Shown: positions 8,704-16,365 of the stretch, in pieces | Numbering within the stretch: the first letter of the stretch is position 1 | Layout: every line of letters begins with the position of its first letter | Assembly (NCBI GenBank): GCA_964425135.1 | Contig: CAYRKW010000040.1 | Span: 1-29,849, forward strand | Source: CAYLLD01 sp964425135 | GTDB lineage: Bacteria; Pseudomonadota; Alphaproteobacteria; Rhodobacterales; Rhodobacteraceae | Length of the DNA: 29,849 nt | Direction: 5' to 3' | The notes under the pieces: generated by a model | The model's database searches: none | Told to the model about the DNA's origin: nothing | What the model saw: only the letters and a program-made list of their open reading frames with translations | Made by a program: the position numbers and the translations under genes

Positions 8704-9405
8704 TCAATCGAAGAGCGCGTCTTGATCTTCATCGTCCAGAATGTCGTCGCTGTCAGGATTGCCGTCGTCTTCGAAGGCCTCCTCATCCGCGCCCATATCT
8801 GGCATCATATCCGGCGGCGGTCTGTTGTCGAGAAGACCGCTCGCACGCAGTTCTTTCAGACCCGGCAGATCCCGCGTATTCTCGAGCCCGAAATGATCCA
8901 GAAATTCGGTTGTAGCCATGAAAGTCACCGGGCGACCCGGCGTCATCCGCCGACGCCCCAGTTTGATCCAGTCCAGCTCAAGCAGCAGATCAAGCGTCCC
9001 GCGCGAGACGGACACGCCGCGAATTTCCTCAATCTCGGCGCGCGTGACCGGCTGGTGGTACGCGACAATCGCCAAGGTCTCAATCGCGGCGCGCGACAGC
9101 TTTCGCGTCTCGACCCGCTCTTTTTGCATCAAAAAACCAAGATCAGCCGCCGTGCGAAGGGCCCATCCATCCCCGACCTTCGCCAGATTGACACCCCGAC
9201 CCTCATAGCGGCGCTTCAAGTGCGCAATCGCCTCAGGCACGTCGCAACCGTGCGGCATCCGCTGAGCCATGGCAGCGGAGGTCACGGGTTCGGACGAGGC
9301 AAACAGCATCGCTTCGACCATCCGCTCCTGCTCAGCCATCGGCGGCGCTTCAAACAGGCTCGGGTCGTCTTCCATCATTTTGGAAATGTCAGGATTGTGC
9401 GACAT
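8704..9405 (-). CDS. scpB: Segregation and condensation protein ScpB
   Basis: A subunit of the SMC-ScpA-ScpB condensin that compacts and segregates the chromosome. The 233-residue protein has two winged-helix domains. Hallmarks are EAMLFASSEPV, RETRKLSRAAIETLAIVAYHQPVTRAEIEEIRG (partly given here as two family motifs) and GRPVTFMATTEFLDHFGL. The C-terminus is a long acidic Asp/Glu tail. The start overlaps the end of scpA by 17 bases, so the two are co-translated. In Rhodobacter-type genomes tatABC usually follows scpB, but here the next gene leftwards is the ETHE1-like hydrolase. Confidence 0.95.
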   Translation of the reverse strand: MSHNPDISKMMEDDPSLFEAPPMAEQERMVEAMLFASSEPVTSAAMAQRMPHGCDVPEAIAHLKRRYEGRGVNLAKVGDGWALRTAADLGFLMQKERVETRKLSRAAIETLAIVAYHQPVTRAEIEEIRGVSVSRGTLDLLLELDWIKLGRRRMTPGRPVTFMATTEFLDHFGLENTRDLPGLKELRASGLLDNRPPPDMMPDMGADEEAFEDDGNPDSDDILDDEDQDALFD

Positions 9406-10213
9406 GCGCCTCGCCTTTCTTACGGATCAGGAGCGGCGCGAAAAGACCGTCCTGCTTCAAATCAATCTCACCGGATTTGACCATCTCCAATGACGCCGCG
9501 AAGGACGCCGCCATCGCAGACCGGCGCCGTTTGGGGTCAACCTGCCAGCCTTCCGGCAAAAACGACGATAGCGTGGCCCAGTCAACCGTCGCGCCCATAA
9601 GCGAGCGCATGCTTTCCAGCGCCGCCTCCATGGTCAGTACCGCCTCACGTTTAAGCGTCAACGGCGAGAAACTTTCCTTGGTCTTAACGCGCGCATAGGC
9701 TTGCAGAAGATCCAAAAGCGATGCGTCCCACTCGGTTTTGCGGTTCAGCGACACATCCGTCGTCTCGCCGCGCACGAAAAACTCGCGCCCCTTCTGGTCT
9801 CGCGCCATAAGCTGTGCCGCAACCCGGCGCATCGCTTCCAGCCGTTCCAGCTGAAACGCCAGATGCGCAGCAAGCTCCTCGCCCGAAGGGCCTTCCTCTT
9901 CGGGATCGGGTGGCAGCAGCAGCCGTGATTTTAGAAACGCAAGCCAGGCCGCCATGACGAGATAATCCGCCGCCAATTCAATGCGCAGCTTCTTGGCCTC
10001 TTCGACAAAACGCAAATACTGCTCTGCCAGCTCAAGAATAGAGATTTTGCGCAGATCAACCTTTTGCGTGCGCGCAAGGATCAAGAGAATATCGAGCGGG
10101 CCTTCAAAACCGTCGACATCGACAAGCAAGGCCTCAGATGCAAGACGCGCCTCAACATCCGCATCGCCATCGCTCTGCGGTGCTAGATCTGAGAGGCCAT
10201 CATCTGGTGCCAT
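9389..10213 (-). CDS. scpA: Segregation and condensation protein ScpA
   Basis: The kleisin of the bacterial condensin, bridging the SMC heads. The diagnostic N-terminal part is FEGPLDILLILARTQKVDL, followed by ILELAEQYLRFVEEAKK. The region MAAWLAFLKSRLLLPP and the C-terminal winged helix complete the family pattern. Length is 274 residues. The ATG at 10213 has GGAG five bases upstream. It overlaps scpB and is separated from the upstream SPOR gene by 225 bases that hold no recognisable gene. A gene-free gap of that size here is unusual for the order. Confidence 0.95.
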   Translation of the reverse strand: MAPDDGLSDLAPQSDGDADVEARLASEALLVDVDGFEGPLDILLILARTQKVDLRKISILELAEQYLRFVEEAKKLRIELAADYLVMAAWLAFLKSRLLLPPDPEEEGPSGEELAAHLAFQLERLEAMRRVAAQLMARDQKGREFFVRGETTDVSLNRKTEWDASLLDLLQAYARVKTKESFSPLTLKREAVLTMEAALESMRSLMGATVDWATLSSFLPEGWQVDPKRRRSAMAASFAASLEMVKSGEIDLKQDGLFAPLLIRKKGEAHVAQS

Positions 10214-10438
10214 CGATTCTCCAATCGCCGGAATCTACATCCGCGCAGATTGGCCAATTTAGCGTCGGATGTCTACTATATCTTGGGTCGCACGCAACAT
10301 ATTGTGGTGCGATTGCGGGCGTGACAGTGTGATGATCGCATTTAATCCGAGATGCCCGTCAGTGCGACCCGATGTCCGCATCGCCAGACGGCCCTTACCC
10401 AAAAGCGACCGCCCGATGATGAAAGAAGATGTAACGCC
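10214..10438. other. 225-bp gap between scpA and the SPOR gene
   Basis: No convincing gene is visible on either strand. In related Rhodobacterales this position is normally filled by nagZ (beta-N-acetylhexosaminidase). I see no NagZ-like residues such as the KHFPGHG-type motif in any frame of the gap. The stretch presumably carries the scpAB promoter and the end of the SPOR transcript, but I could not pick a clear -35/-10 pair or a strong terminator. Confidence 0.5.
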
Positions 10439-12634
10439 TTACGGCAGCGTCACTGTGATACAGGGCAGACCGCGCGCCGACAGCGTATCGCAGGCCGCAC
10501 GGGTGTCCGATTTGGTTTCATACCCCGCAACGCGCAGGCGGTAGAATATCCGGCCAGAGCTGTTGATCCGCTGAATGTAGCTTTCCTTGCTGCTCAACAG
10601 ATCACTATGAAGTCGCGAAAAGCGGTCCCACTGCTCGCGCGCCGTCGCCGCCGTGTCAAACGCACCAAGCTGGATCATCCGCGTGCCAGACGGCAGTGGA
10701 ATTGTTTCGGGCGCATCGCCACCTGTTGCATTAAGCGCCATTTGTCCTGGAGCTACCTCTTGCGTAGCAGGCTGGGCGTCAGCCGGAGTTGCAGCTTCAG
10801 CAACAGCCTCATTCATAACCGCTTGCAACGCCTCATCAACCGCCGCAGCCATCGCATCTGACAGATCAACCGGGCGCGCGCGCGGCAGTGACGCCATCAG
10901 CGGCGGCAGCGCCGCGGCCTGTGCATCCTCGCTCGGCAGCATGGCCACTTTCATTTTCTCTTCGCCATCTGTGCCTTCCGCAGGCTCAATCACGCTCAAA
11001 CTCGGGGTTGTCACCAGCGTCGTCTGCAAAGCCTCCTCAGGCGCAGGCGGTGTCTGGAGCGTTGGCTCAACCGCAGCAACCTCCTCGCTCACCGTCGCAT
11101 CATCCGCCAGTTTCGCCACAACTTCTGGGTCAGTTTGCGTAGGTGGCTTCACGAACTTCGGGTCCGCGCTCGCCGCATCCGCTGTCGCTGTCGCCGCAAC
11201 CACGGTTTCTGGTTCCGTCTCGATCACCGGCTCTTCTGTCGGGGCTGGCTTGACGACCAGCGCCTGCAATTCACTCGCAGGCTTGTCTTCATCGCGCAGA
11301 ACGCGCGTGCGCGGCGCTGTAATCACGACATCCGCGACCGAACTTACACCGCCACCGTCAAGCATTTCATTTACTGCAAGCCCCTGATGCGCGACCTGCT
11401 CGCCGCCTTCATCTTCAGGCACAATACGCGCATCTCCAGCCATTGCTTTGACAACAGGCACTTCCATCGCATCGCGCTGACCCAACTTGTAGGTCCAGAC
11501 ACACACCGCGATTACAAAAATGACCGAACAAAGCGCGCCAAGTCCCGTCAAAATCGGGCCAAATCGGCCATCACCGCCCGATCGTCCCGATGCTTGTGAT
11601 CCAACACCCGTACCAGTTGCGCCTGCCGCTGCGCCGGCACCGGTTTCGGACCTTGATGCCTTCGGTGTTATGCGACCGCTCGCGATGAAAGTTGCCGCTT
11701 TCGCAGCACCTGACTTGCTCGACTTGAGCCCATTGTGAGCGGCACGCCCGGCTGCGGCCAGCATCTGCGGCGTTTTCGCGGCGCCAGCGACGAACGTACC
11801 ACCCGCGGCCTTAAAAAAACTTCCTACCTTGCTGTAATTACGAGACTTTCCTCGACTTGATTTATCAGATAACCCAGCCGCATCGTCTCGCGTTGCAGTC
11901 AGACCTGCGGTCGCGGATTTACGCTTCGATACACGCTCCGCCTCTTTTTGCTTTTCTTTCTCAATCGCGTTCGACAGCCGTTTGTTCACCTGCTCAGCGC
12001 GCAGATCATCGCTCGGCGCGTCCACATCACTTGGCTGGGCGCGTTCAAATACGCGGGCCGCGCGTTCTTCGGCGGCTTTATACATATCAGGATCAACCCG
12101 CTGCGCCACATCCGCCGGCGGCGCAACAGGGGCAGAAGCGTTGCGGGCGCTTGGTTCAAGCGTCTTTTTCTCTTTGATACCGAGCGGGATAGGCGTGTGA
12201 TCGGCAGGAACCGCCGCTTCCACCTTGCCGCGTACTGCATCAAGCGCGGCGCTCAACGCATCGGCTCCTGTATCCGGCATAGGATTGGTCGTTCTATTAC
12301 TTGGCTCGGGCGCCTGCTTTGGGTGCTGATCCAGCTTGGCAGCATCTTCTGCTTCCATCCTCGCGCGCTCACGCGCGGTGATAATTGGCTCGCGCTCACG
12401 CGCGGCAACGCTGGGTTCGCGTTCGTGCGCTGTAACAACCGGCTCACGCTCAGACTTGATCATCGGCGTGACCACACCCGATGCCTCGCGATCTGAACCC
12501 GATCCCAAGCCATGCTCTTGCATCGACATCGTCGGTTCCTCTGCGCCAAGCGGCGCAATCGCATTTTGTGCTGCATTATCAGCCCACGGTCTGTTTTTCT
12601 TAAGCCCGTAGACAACGCGATCAATCTCACGCAT
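10439..12634 (-). CDS. SPOR domain protein with long cytoplasmic N-terminal extension
   Basis: A 731-residue membrane protein. Residues 1-357 are hydrophilic and rich in Ala, Glu, Arg and Ser, with 9-residue repeats (62-88) and a Lys/Glu-rich helix around 210-240. One membrane segment follows (about 359-383, from FGPILTGLGALC to VCVWTYKL). A periplasmic Ala/Pro/Glu-rich linker leads to a C-terminal SPOR domain from about residue 651 (MIQLGAFDTAATAREQW to the end). From the membrane segment onward it matches the usual Rhodobacterales SPOR protein beside argS (YKLGQRD, PVVKAMAG, PEDEGGE, GLAVN). That family normally has its membrane helix near the N-terminus, so the first 350 residues are extra. 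Start: ATG after TTGAGG. The role is probably peptidoglycan binding at the division site, as in FtsN-like proteins; the extension's function is unknown. Confidence 0.85.
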   Translation of the reverse strand: MREIDRVVYGLKKNRPWADNAAQNAIAPLGAEEPTMSMQEHGLGSGSDREASGVVTPMIKSEREPVVTAHEREPSVAAREREPIITARERARMEAEDAAKLDQHPKQAPEPSNRTTNPMPDTGADALSAALDAVRGKVEAAVPADHTPIPLGIKEKKTLEPSARNASAPVAPPADVAQRVDPDMYKAAEERAARVFERAQPSDVDAPSDDLRAEQVNKRLSNAIEKEKQKEAERVSKRKSATAGLTATRDDAAGLSDKSSRGKSRNYSKVGSFFKAAGGTFVAGAAKTPQMLAAAGRAAHNGLKSSKSGAAKAATFIASGRITPKASRSETGAGAAAGATGTGVGSQASGRSGGDGRFGPILTGLGALCSVIFVIAVCVWTYKLGQRDAMEVPVVKAMAGDARIVPEDEGGEQVAHQGLAVNEMLDGGGVSSVADVVITAPRTRVLRDEDKPASELQALVVKPAPTEEPVIETEPETVVAATATADAASADPKFVKPPTQTDPEVVAKLADDATVSEEVAAVEPTLQTPPAPEEALQTTLVTTPSLSVIEPAEGTDGEEKMKVAMLPSEDAQAAALPPLMASLPRARPVDLSDAMAAAVDEALQAVMNEAVAEAATPADAQPATQEVAPGQMALNATGGDAPETIPLPSGTRMIQLGAFDTAATAREQWDRFSRLHSDLLSSKESYIQRINSSGRIFYRLRVAGYETKSDTRAACDTLSARGLPCITVTLP
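12371..12451 (-). repeat. Three 27-bp tandem units coding 9-residue repeats
   Basis: Inside the SPOR gene, residues 62-88 read EREPVVTAH, EREPSVAAR and EREPIITAR. A degenerate fourth unit, ERARMEAED, ends at base 12344. The units keep reading frame and give a charged, probably helical or extended segment on the cytoplasmic side of the membrane. Such in-frame repeats can change in number by slippage. Confidence 0.85.
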
Positions 12635-12719
12635 GTCGTTTGCCTCAATCTATTCCGGCACATCTTTATGTGTGCTCTGCTGCCCTTAACCCCTTGCGCC
12701 TCTTAGATTTTTTTGCGTT

Positions 12720-14465
12720 TTACCGCATTTCGCGCTTCGGTGTTACGCCCAGAATAGCAAGACCTGACGAAATAACAACCGCAACGGCGCGAATCATCCC
12801 AAGTCGCGCTTTTGAGCCAATTACGTCGTCTTCGTTCAAAAACCGTATATTCGTCTCGTCATTGCCGCGATTCCACAGTGAATGAAATTCAGACGCCAAA
12901 TCATATAGATAGAAGGCGACTCTATGCGGTTCATTGGCGGATGCTGCCGCCTCGATCAGTCGTGGCCATTCCGCAACTTTGCCGATCAGAGCAAGTTCTG
13001 CCGGATGGGTCAGCTTCGTCAGGTCCGCGGCTGCTAGCGCTGCATCATCGGTTTCGATCCCGGCCGCATCTGCCTTGTTCATCACTGAGCAAATACGCGC
13101 ATGCGCGTATTGCACATAGAAAACAGGATTGTCCTTCGACTGCTCCTGCACCTTATCGTAATCAAAATCGAGCGGCGCATCGTTTTTGCGGGTCAGCATA
13201 TGAAACCGGGTCACATCCGCGCCCACCTCATCCACCATCTCGCGCAAGGTGACGTAATTGCCCGAGCGTTTGGACATCTTCACCTGCGCGCCGCCTTTGT
13301 AGAGCTTCACAAGTTGTGTCAGCTTGACATCGAGCGGCACCTTCCCCCCCGAGAGCGCTGAAACCGCCGCCTTCATCCGCTTGACATAACCGCTGTGATC
13401 AACGCCAAAGACATCAATCAGCATGTCAAAGCCGCGCTCAATTTTGTCCCAGTGATAGGCGATATCCGGCGCGAAATAAGTCCAGGAGCCATCCGATTTC
13501 ATCACCGCACGATCCGAGTCATCGCCGTGTTCGGTTGACTTGAACAGCGTCTGCTCCCGCTCCTCCCAATCATCTGGCACATTGCCCTTGGGCTGATCGA
13601 GTTTGCCTTCGTAGATCAGCCCCTTATCACGCAACTCATCAATCGCGGACTCAATCCGGCCCGTGCCGTAGAGCGACTTTTCCGAGTAGAACAGATCCAT
13701 GGTGATGTTGAGTGCGCTCAGATCGTCCTTGATCAATTGTAGCATCGCCTCGGTCGCAAACTCGCGGAATTCCGGCAACCAGCTTTCATCATTCACGCCC
13801 ATCAGCGCATCACCGTGTTTTTCCGCAAGCGCCTTGGCAATGGGCACCAGATAGTCACCGGGATAGGCGCCTTCGGGAAAATCAACCTTGGTGCCGTAAA
13901 TCTCCTGATACCGAAGATAGACCGAGCGGGCGAGCGTATCGACCTGCCCACCGCCATCGTTGATGTAATATTCGCGGGTGACGTCAAATCCGGCAAAATC
14001 CAAAAGCGAGGCCAGCGCGTCACCATAAACCGCACCGCGCGTATGCCCGACATGCAGCGGCCCTGTCGGGTTCGCCGAAACATATTCGACATTCACCTTT
14101 TTACCCGCCCCCTGCGCTGAGCGGCCATATTGCTGCGGATCACTCAGGATTGCCGGGATAACCCCGGCCCAGACACCTTCCGTAAGGGTCAAGTTCAAAA
14201 AGCCAGGTCCCGCCACCGTAGCAGCGGCAATCCGGCTGTCTTTCACCAGCACATCCGCAAGCGCCTGCGCTATATCACGCGGGCTCATTTTAGCAGGTTT
14301 CGCCAGCACCATCGCTGCGTTGGTCGCCATATCGCCATGGGCCACATCGCGGGGCGGCTCGACGGTCACATTGCGCGTCTCAAGACCATTGGGCAACACG
14401 CCATCGCTGGCGAGCGTGTCGAGCGCGGCGAGTACAACCTGATGGATATCGGCGAACAAATTCAT
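12720..14465 (-). CDS. argS: Arginine--tRNA ligase
   Basis: Class I aminoacyl-tRNA synthetase charging tRNA-Arg. The 581-residue protein has an N-terminal additional domain, then NVEYVSANPTGPLHVGH, with the HIGH-type motif HVGH at residues 138-141. The KMSKS-type motif is Lys396-Met-Ser-Lys-Arg400. The C-terminal DALR anticodon-binding domain includes HARICSVMNKA and ends RAVAVVISSGLAILGV. All parts are intact. It lies 85 bases upstream of the SPOR gene on the same strand, the order seen in relatives. A possible promoter lies just upstream, divergent from the aldolase gene. Confidence 0.97.
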   Translation of the reverse strand: MNLFADIHQVVLAALDTLASDGVLPNGLETRNVTVEPPRDVAHGDMATNAAMVLAKPAKMSPRDIAQALADVLVKDSRIAAATVAGPGFLNLTLTEGVWAGVIPAILSDPQQYGRSAQGAGKKVNVEYVSANPTGPLHVGHTRGAVYGDALASLLDFAGFDVTREYYINDGGGQVDTLARSVYLRYQEIYGTKVDFPEGAYPGDYLVPIAKALAEKHGDALMGVNDESWLPEFREFATEAMLQLIKDDLSALNITMDLFYSEKSLYGTGRIESAIDELRDKGLIYEGKLDQPKGNVPDDWEEREQTLFKSTEHGDDSDRAVMKSDGSWTYFAPDIAYHWDKIERGFDMLIDVFGVDHSGYVKRMKAAVSALSGGKVPLDVKLTQLVKLYKGGAQVKMSKRSGNYVTLREMVDEVGADVTRFHMLTRKNDAPLDFDYDKVQEQSKDNPVFYVQYAHARICSVMNKADAAGIETDDAALAAADLTKLTHPAELALIGKVAEWPRLIEAAASANEPHRVAFYLYDLASEFHSLWNRGNDETNIRFLNEDDVIGSKARLGMIRAVAVVISSGLAILGVTPKREMR

Positions 14466-14499
14466 AGCAAGAGCTTTCCAACTTTAACGCGGCCCGCGC

Positions 14500-14528
14500 A
14501 TAACACGTCGGCGCAGGCCTTGTCACAA
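14500..14528 (-). promoter_or_regulatory. Possible sigma-70 type promoter for argS
   Basis: On the minus strand TTGTGA and TGTTAT stand 17 bases apart, ending 34 bases before the argS ATG. The spacing is ideal and both hexamers are partial matches to the consensus. This is a by-eye call without scoring. Confidence 0.35.
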
Positions 14529-14631
14529 AGATTTTGCTTACACTGCGTTTCGTCGCGGCGGTGGTCGATTTAGCATTTTGATCCGTCGCGCAATACCCTA
14601 TCTAAGTCGGGTCAATCGCGAGGATAAACCC

Positions 14632-15396
14632 ATGTCGAACCTGTCCAGTTTCAAATCCAGAATGCTCAACGGCGACATCCTTGCCGGGATATTTTTCAAA
14701 ACCCCTGCCTATGAGCTGATTGAGGTGTTGGCCAAATCCGGTCTCGATTTCATCTGTATAGACGCCGAACACGCACCATTTGACCGGGCGCGTCTCGATA
14801 CGTGCATCGCTATGGCCCGCGCTCTCGATTTTCCGACCCTGGTTCGTGTCCCCAGCGGCGATCCCGCGACCATTCTGGGTGTCATGGACAGCGGCGCGCT
14901 TGGCATCGTCGTTCCCCATGTCGCCACCGTACAAAAGGCGCAGGATATCGCCAAAGCCGCCCGCTTTGGTCATGGCGGACGCGGCTATGCTGGCTCAACC
15001 CGTTGGGCCGGATTTGCCACCCGCCCCATGGCCGATGTGATGGCACAGACCGAAGAAACCATCGTGATCGCCCAAATCGAAGAGCCAGAAGGCGTCGAGG
15101 CCGCAGCCGAGATCGCAGCCGTTGACGGCGTGGACGGGCTATTCGTCGGCCCCGCTGATCTGGCGGTCTGCTATGGGTTGACCAACCCCAATGACCCGCA
15201 GGTCCGCGATGCGATGAAAACCGTGGCCGACGCATCCCACGCCAAAGGCAAGGCGTTCATGACGTTTGCGGCCCACTCAGATGCGGGCGCGGAATTGAAC
15301 GATCTGGGCGTCACCATGTTCTTCGTCGCCTCCGAACACGCATTTGTGCTGTCAGAAGCCAATCGTACAGCAGAGGCGTTGCATAAGTTGAAGTGA
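14632..15396 (+). CDS. HpcH/HpaI family aldolase
   Basis: A class II (metal-dependent) aldolase of 254 residues in the HpaI/4-hydroxy-2-oxoheptanedioate aldolase family, which splits 2-oxo-4-hydroxy acids to pyruvate and an aldehyde. DAEHAPFD carries the catalytic His, VRVPSGDP the pyruvate-binding Arg, IAQIEEPEGV the metal-binding Glu, and DGLFVGPADLA the metal-binding Asp. The ATG at 14632 was chosen over a TTG at 14578 because AGGAT lies six bases upstream and the N-terminus then matches the usual family start. The gene stands alone; no aromatic catabolism genes are nearby. The true substrate could equally be a 2-keto-3-deoxy sugar acid. Confidence 0.9.
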   Translation: MSNLSSFKSRMLNGDILAGIFFKTPAYELIEVLAKSGLDFICIDAEHAPFDRARLDTCIAMARALDFPTLVRVPSGDPATILGVMDSGALGIVVPHVATVQKAQDIAKAARFGHGGRGYAGSTRWAGFATRPMADVMAQTEETIVIAQIEEPEGVEAAAEIAAVDGVDGLFVGPADLAVCYGLTNPNDPQVRDAMKTVADASHAKGKAFMTFAAHSDAGAELNDLGVTMFFVASEHAFVLSEANRTAEALHKLK

Positions 15397-15440
15397 ACAA
15401 GGCCCCCAAGCTATCGAGGCAATCGGGCGATTGCCGCTCC

Positions 15441-16325
15441 TTACACCAACCCAAACACCGCATCCGCAGAAAACGCCCCCTCAGGAGCAATAACGCCCCG
15501 CTCGGTCAAGTCGATCACATGCGCCAGCATATTGCGCGCCGCAGCGCCGTGCAGCACCCTATCAACATCGCGATACAGCTCCAAAGTCATTGTCGCGATA
15601 TCACGCGGCCCCTTCTCCAGCTCCGCCAAAACCTGCGCCTCGCGCGTCTGTCGATGCGCTTTGAGCGACGCCATCAATTGCTTTGGCTTGTGAACTGGCT
15701 TGCCATGGGCCGGATAGTAAACGCTCTCGTTGCGCGCAATGCACGTATCGAGCGAGGCCATGAAATCCCGAACATCCCCATCGGGGGGCGAAATCAATGT
15801 CGAGGACCAGCCCATCACATGATCCCCGCAGAACATCCGACCTCCCGAGGCAAAACAAACATGGTTCGAAAGATGCCCCGGCGTATGCACCACCTCTACC
15901 TCCCAACTCTCCCCGGACAGATGCGTGCCATCGGCCAGCAAAACATCCGGCGCGAAGTCAAAATCGATCCCCTCCCCGCCACCAATTTCGCCCAGCTTTT
16001 CCATCAAGGGCCGCCGCGCTGCATCATGCCGCCCAAAGGCATAGACAGGCGCGCCCGTCCGCGCGGACATCTCACGCGACAATGGCGAGTGATCAAGATG
16101 CGAATGGGTGATCAGGATCGCCTCAACCTCTTCGCCTGCATCCAATCCACCCAAAATTGCCTCCAGATGCGCAGGCAATTCCGGGCCCGGATCAATCACC
16201 GCCACGCGCCCGCGCCCTAAAACAAAGGTATTGGTTCCATGCAAGGTCATCGGCCCCGCATTGCCCGCCGTCACCATCCGCAAATCATCTTCAATCTCGA
16301 TCATTGCCTGCACTCCAACGCCCAT
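15441..16325 (-). CDS. MBL-fold metallo-hydrolase, LACTB2-like
   Basis: A 294-residue metallo-beta-lactamase-fold hydrolase with a C-terminal winged-helix-like region, the layout of the LACTB2/glyoxalase II-like group. GTNTFVLG precedes the strand with DPGPE. The metal motif is His74-Ser-His76-Leu-Asp78-His79. VHTPGHLSNHVCF supplies another His, MFCGDHVMGW an Asp, and YYPAHGKPV the last His. Members include endoribonucleases, but most bacterial homologues are uncharacterised. A second start at 16304 (MIEIEDD, with GGAG and AGG upstream) is equally plausible. The gene diverges from the histidine kinase gene with only about 40 bases between them. Confidence 0.87.
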   Translation of the reverse strand: MGVGVQAMIEIEDDLRMVTAGNAGPMTLHGTNTFVLGRGRVAVIDPGPELPAHLEAILGGLDAGEEVEAILITHSHLDHSPLSREMSARTGAPVYAFGRHDAARRPLMEKLGEIGGGEGIDFDFAPDVLLADGTHLSGESWEVEVVHTPGHLSNHVCFASGGRMFCGDHVMGWSSTLISPPDGDVRDFMASLDTCIARNESVYYPAHGKPVHKPKQLMASLKAHRQTREAQVLAELEKGPRDIATMTLELYRDVDRVLHGAAARNMLAHVIDLTERGVIAPEGAFSADAVFGLV

Positions 16326-16365
16326 CCGCCTTGCCCTTGTGCGCGCGCTTCGTCATTGTCCACAC

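Noticed and set aside
8395..9480. Open frame of 361 codons on plus
   Set aside because: It lies antisense to the ETHE1-like gene, scpB and the end of scpA. The protein is rich in His and Arg with no family pattern, the usual shadow of GC-rich coding sequence.
10269..10544. Open frame of 91 codons on plus in the scpA-SPOR gap
   Set aside because: Its second half is antisense to the SPOR domain, composition is Arg-rich, and no ribosome site is convincing.
15393..16220. Open frame of 275 codons on plus after the aldolase gene
   Set aside because: Antisense to the LACTB2-like hydrolase, which has a complete metal site.
16108..16365. N-terminal extension of the histidine kinase frame
   Set aside because: It overlaps the divergent hydrolase gene and has no family similarity. 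The ATG at 16366 gives the standard EnvZ-like N-terminus.
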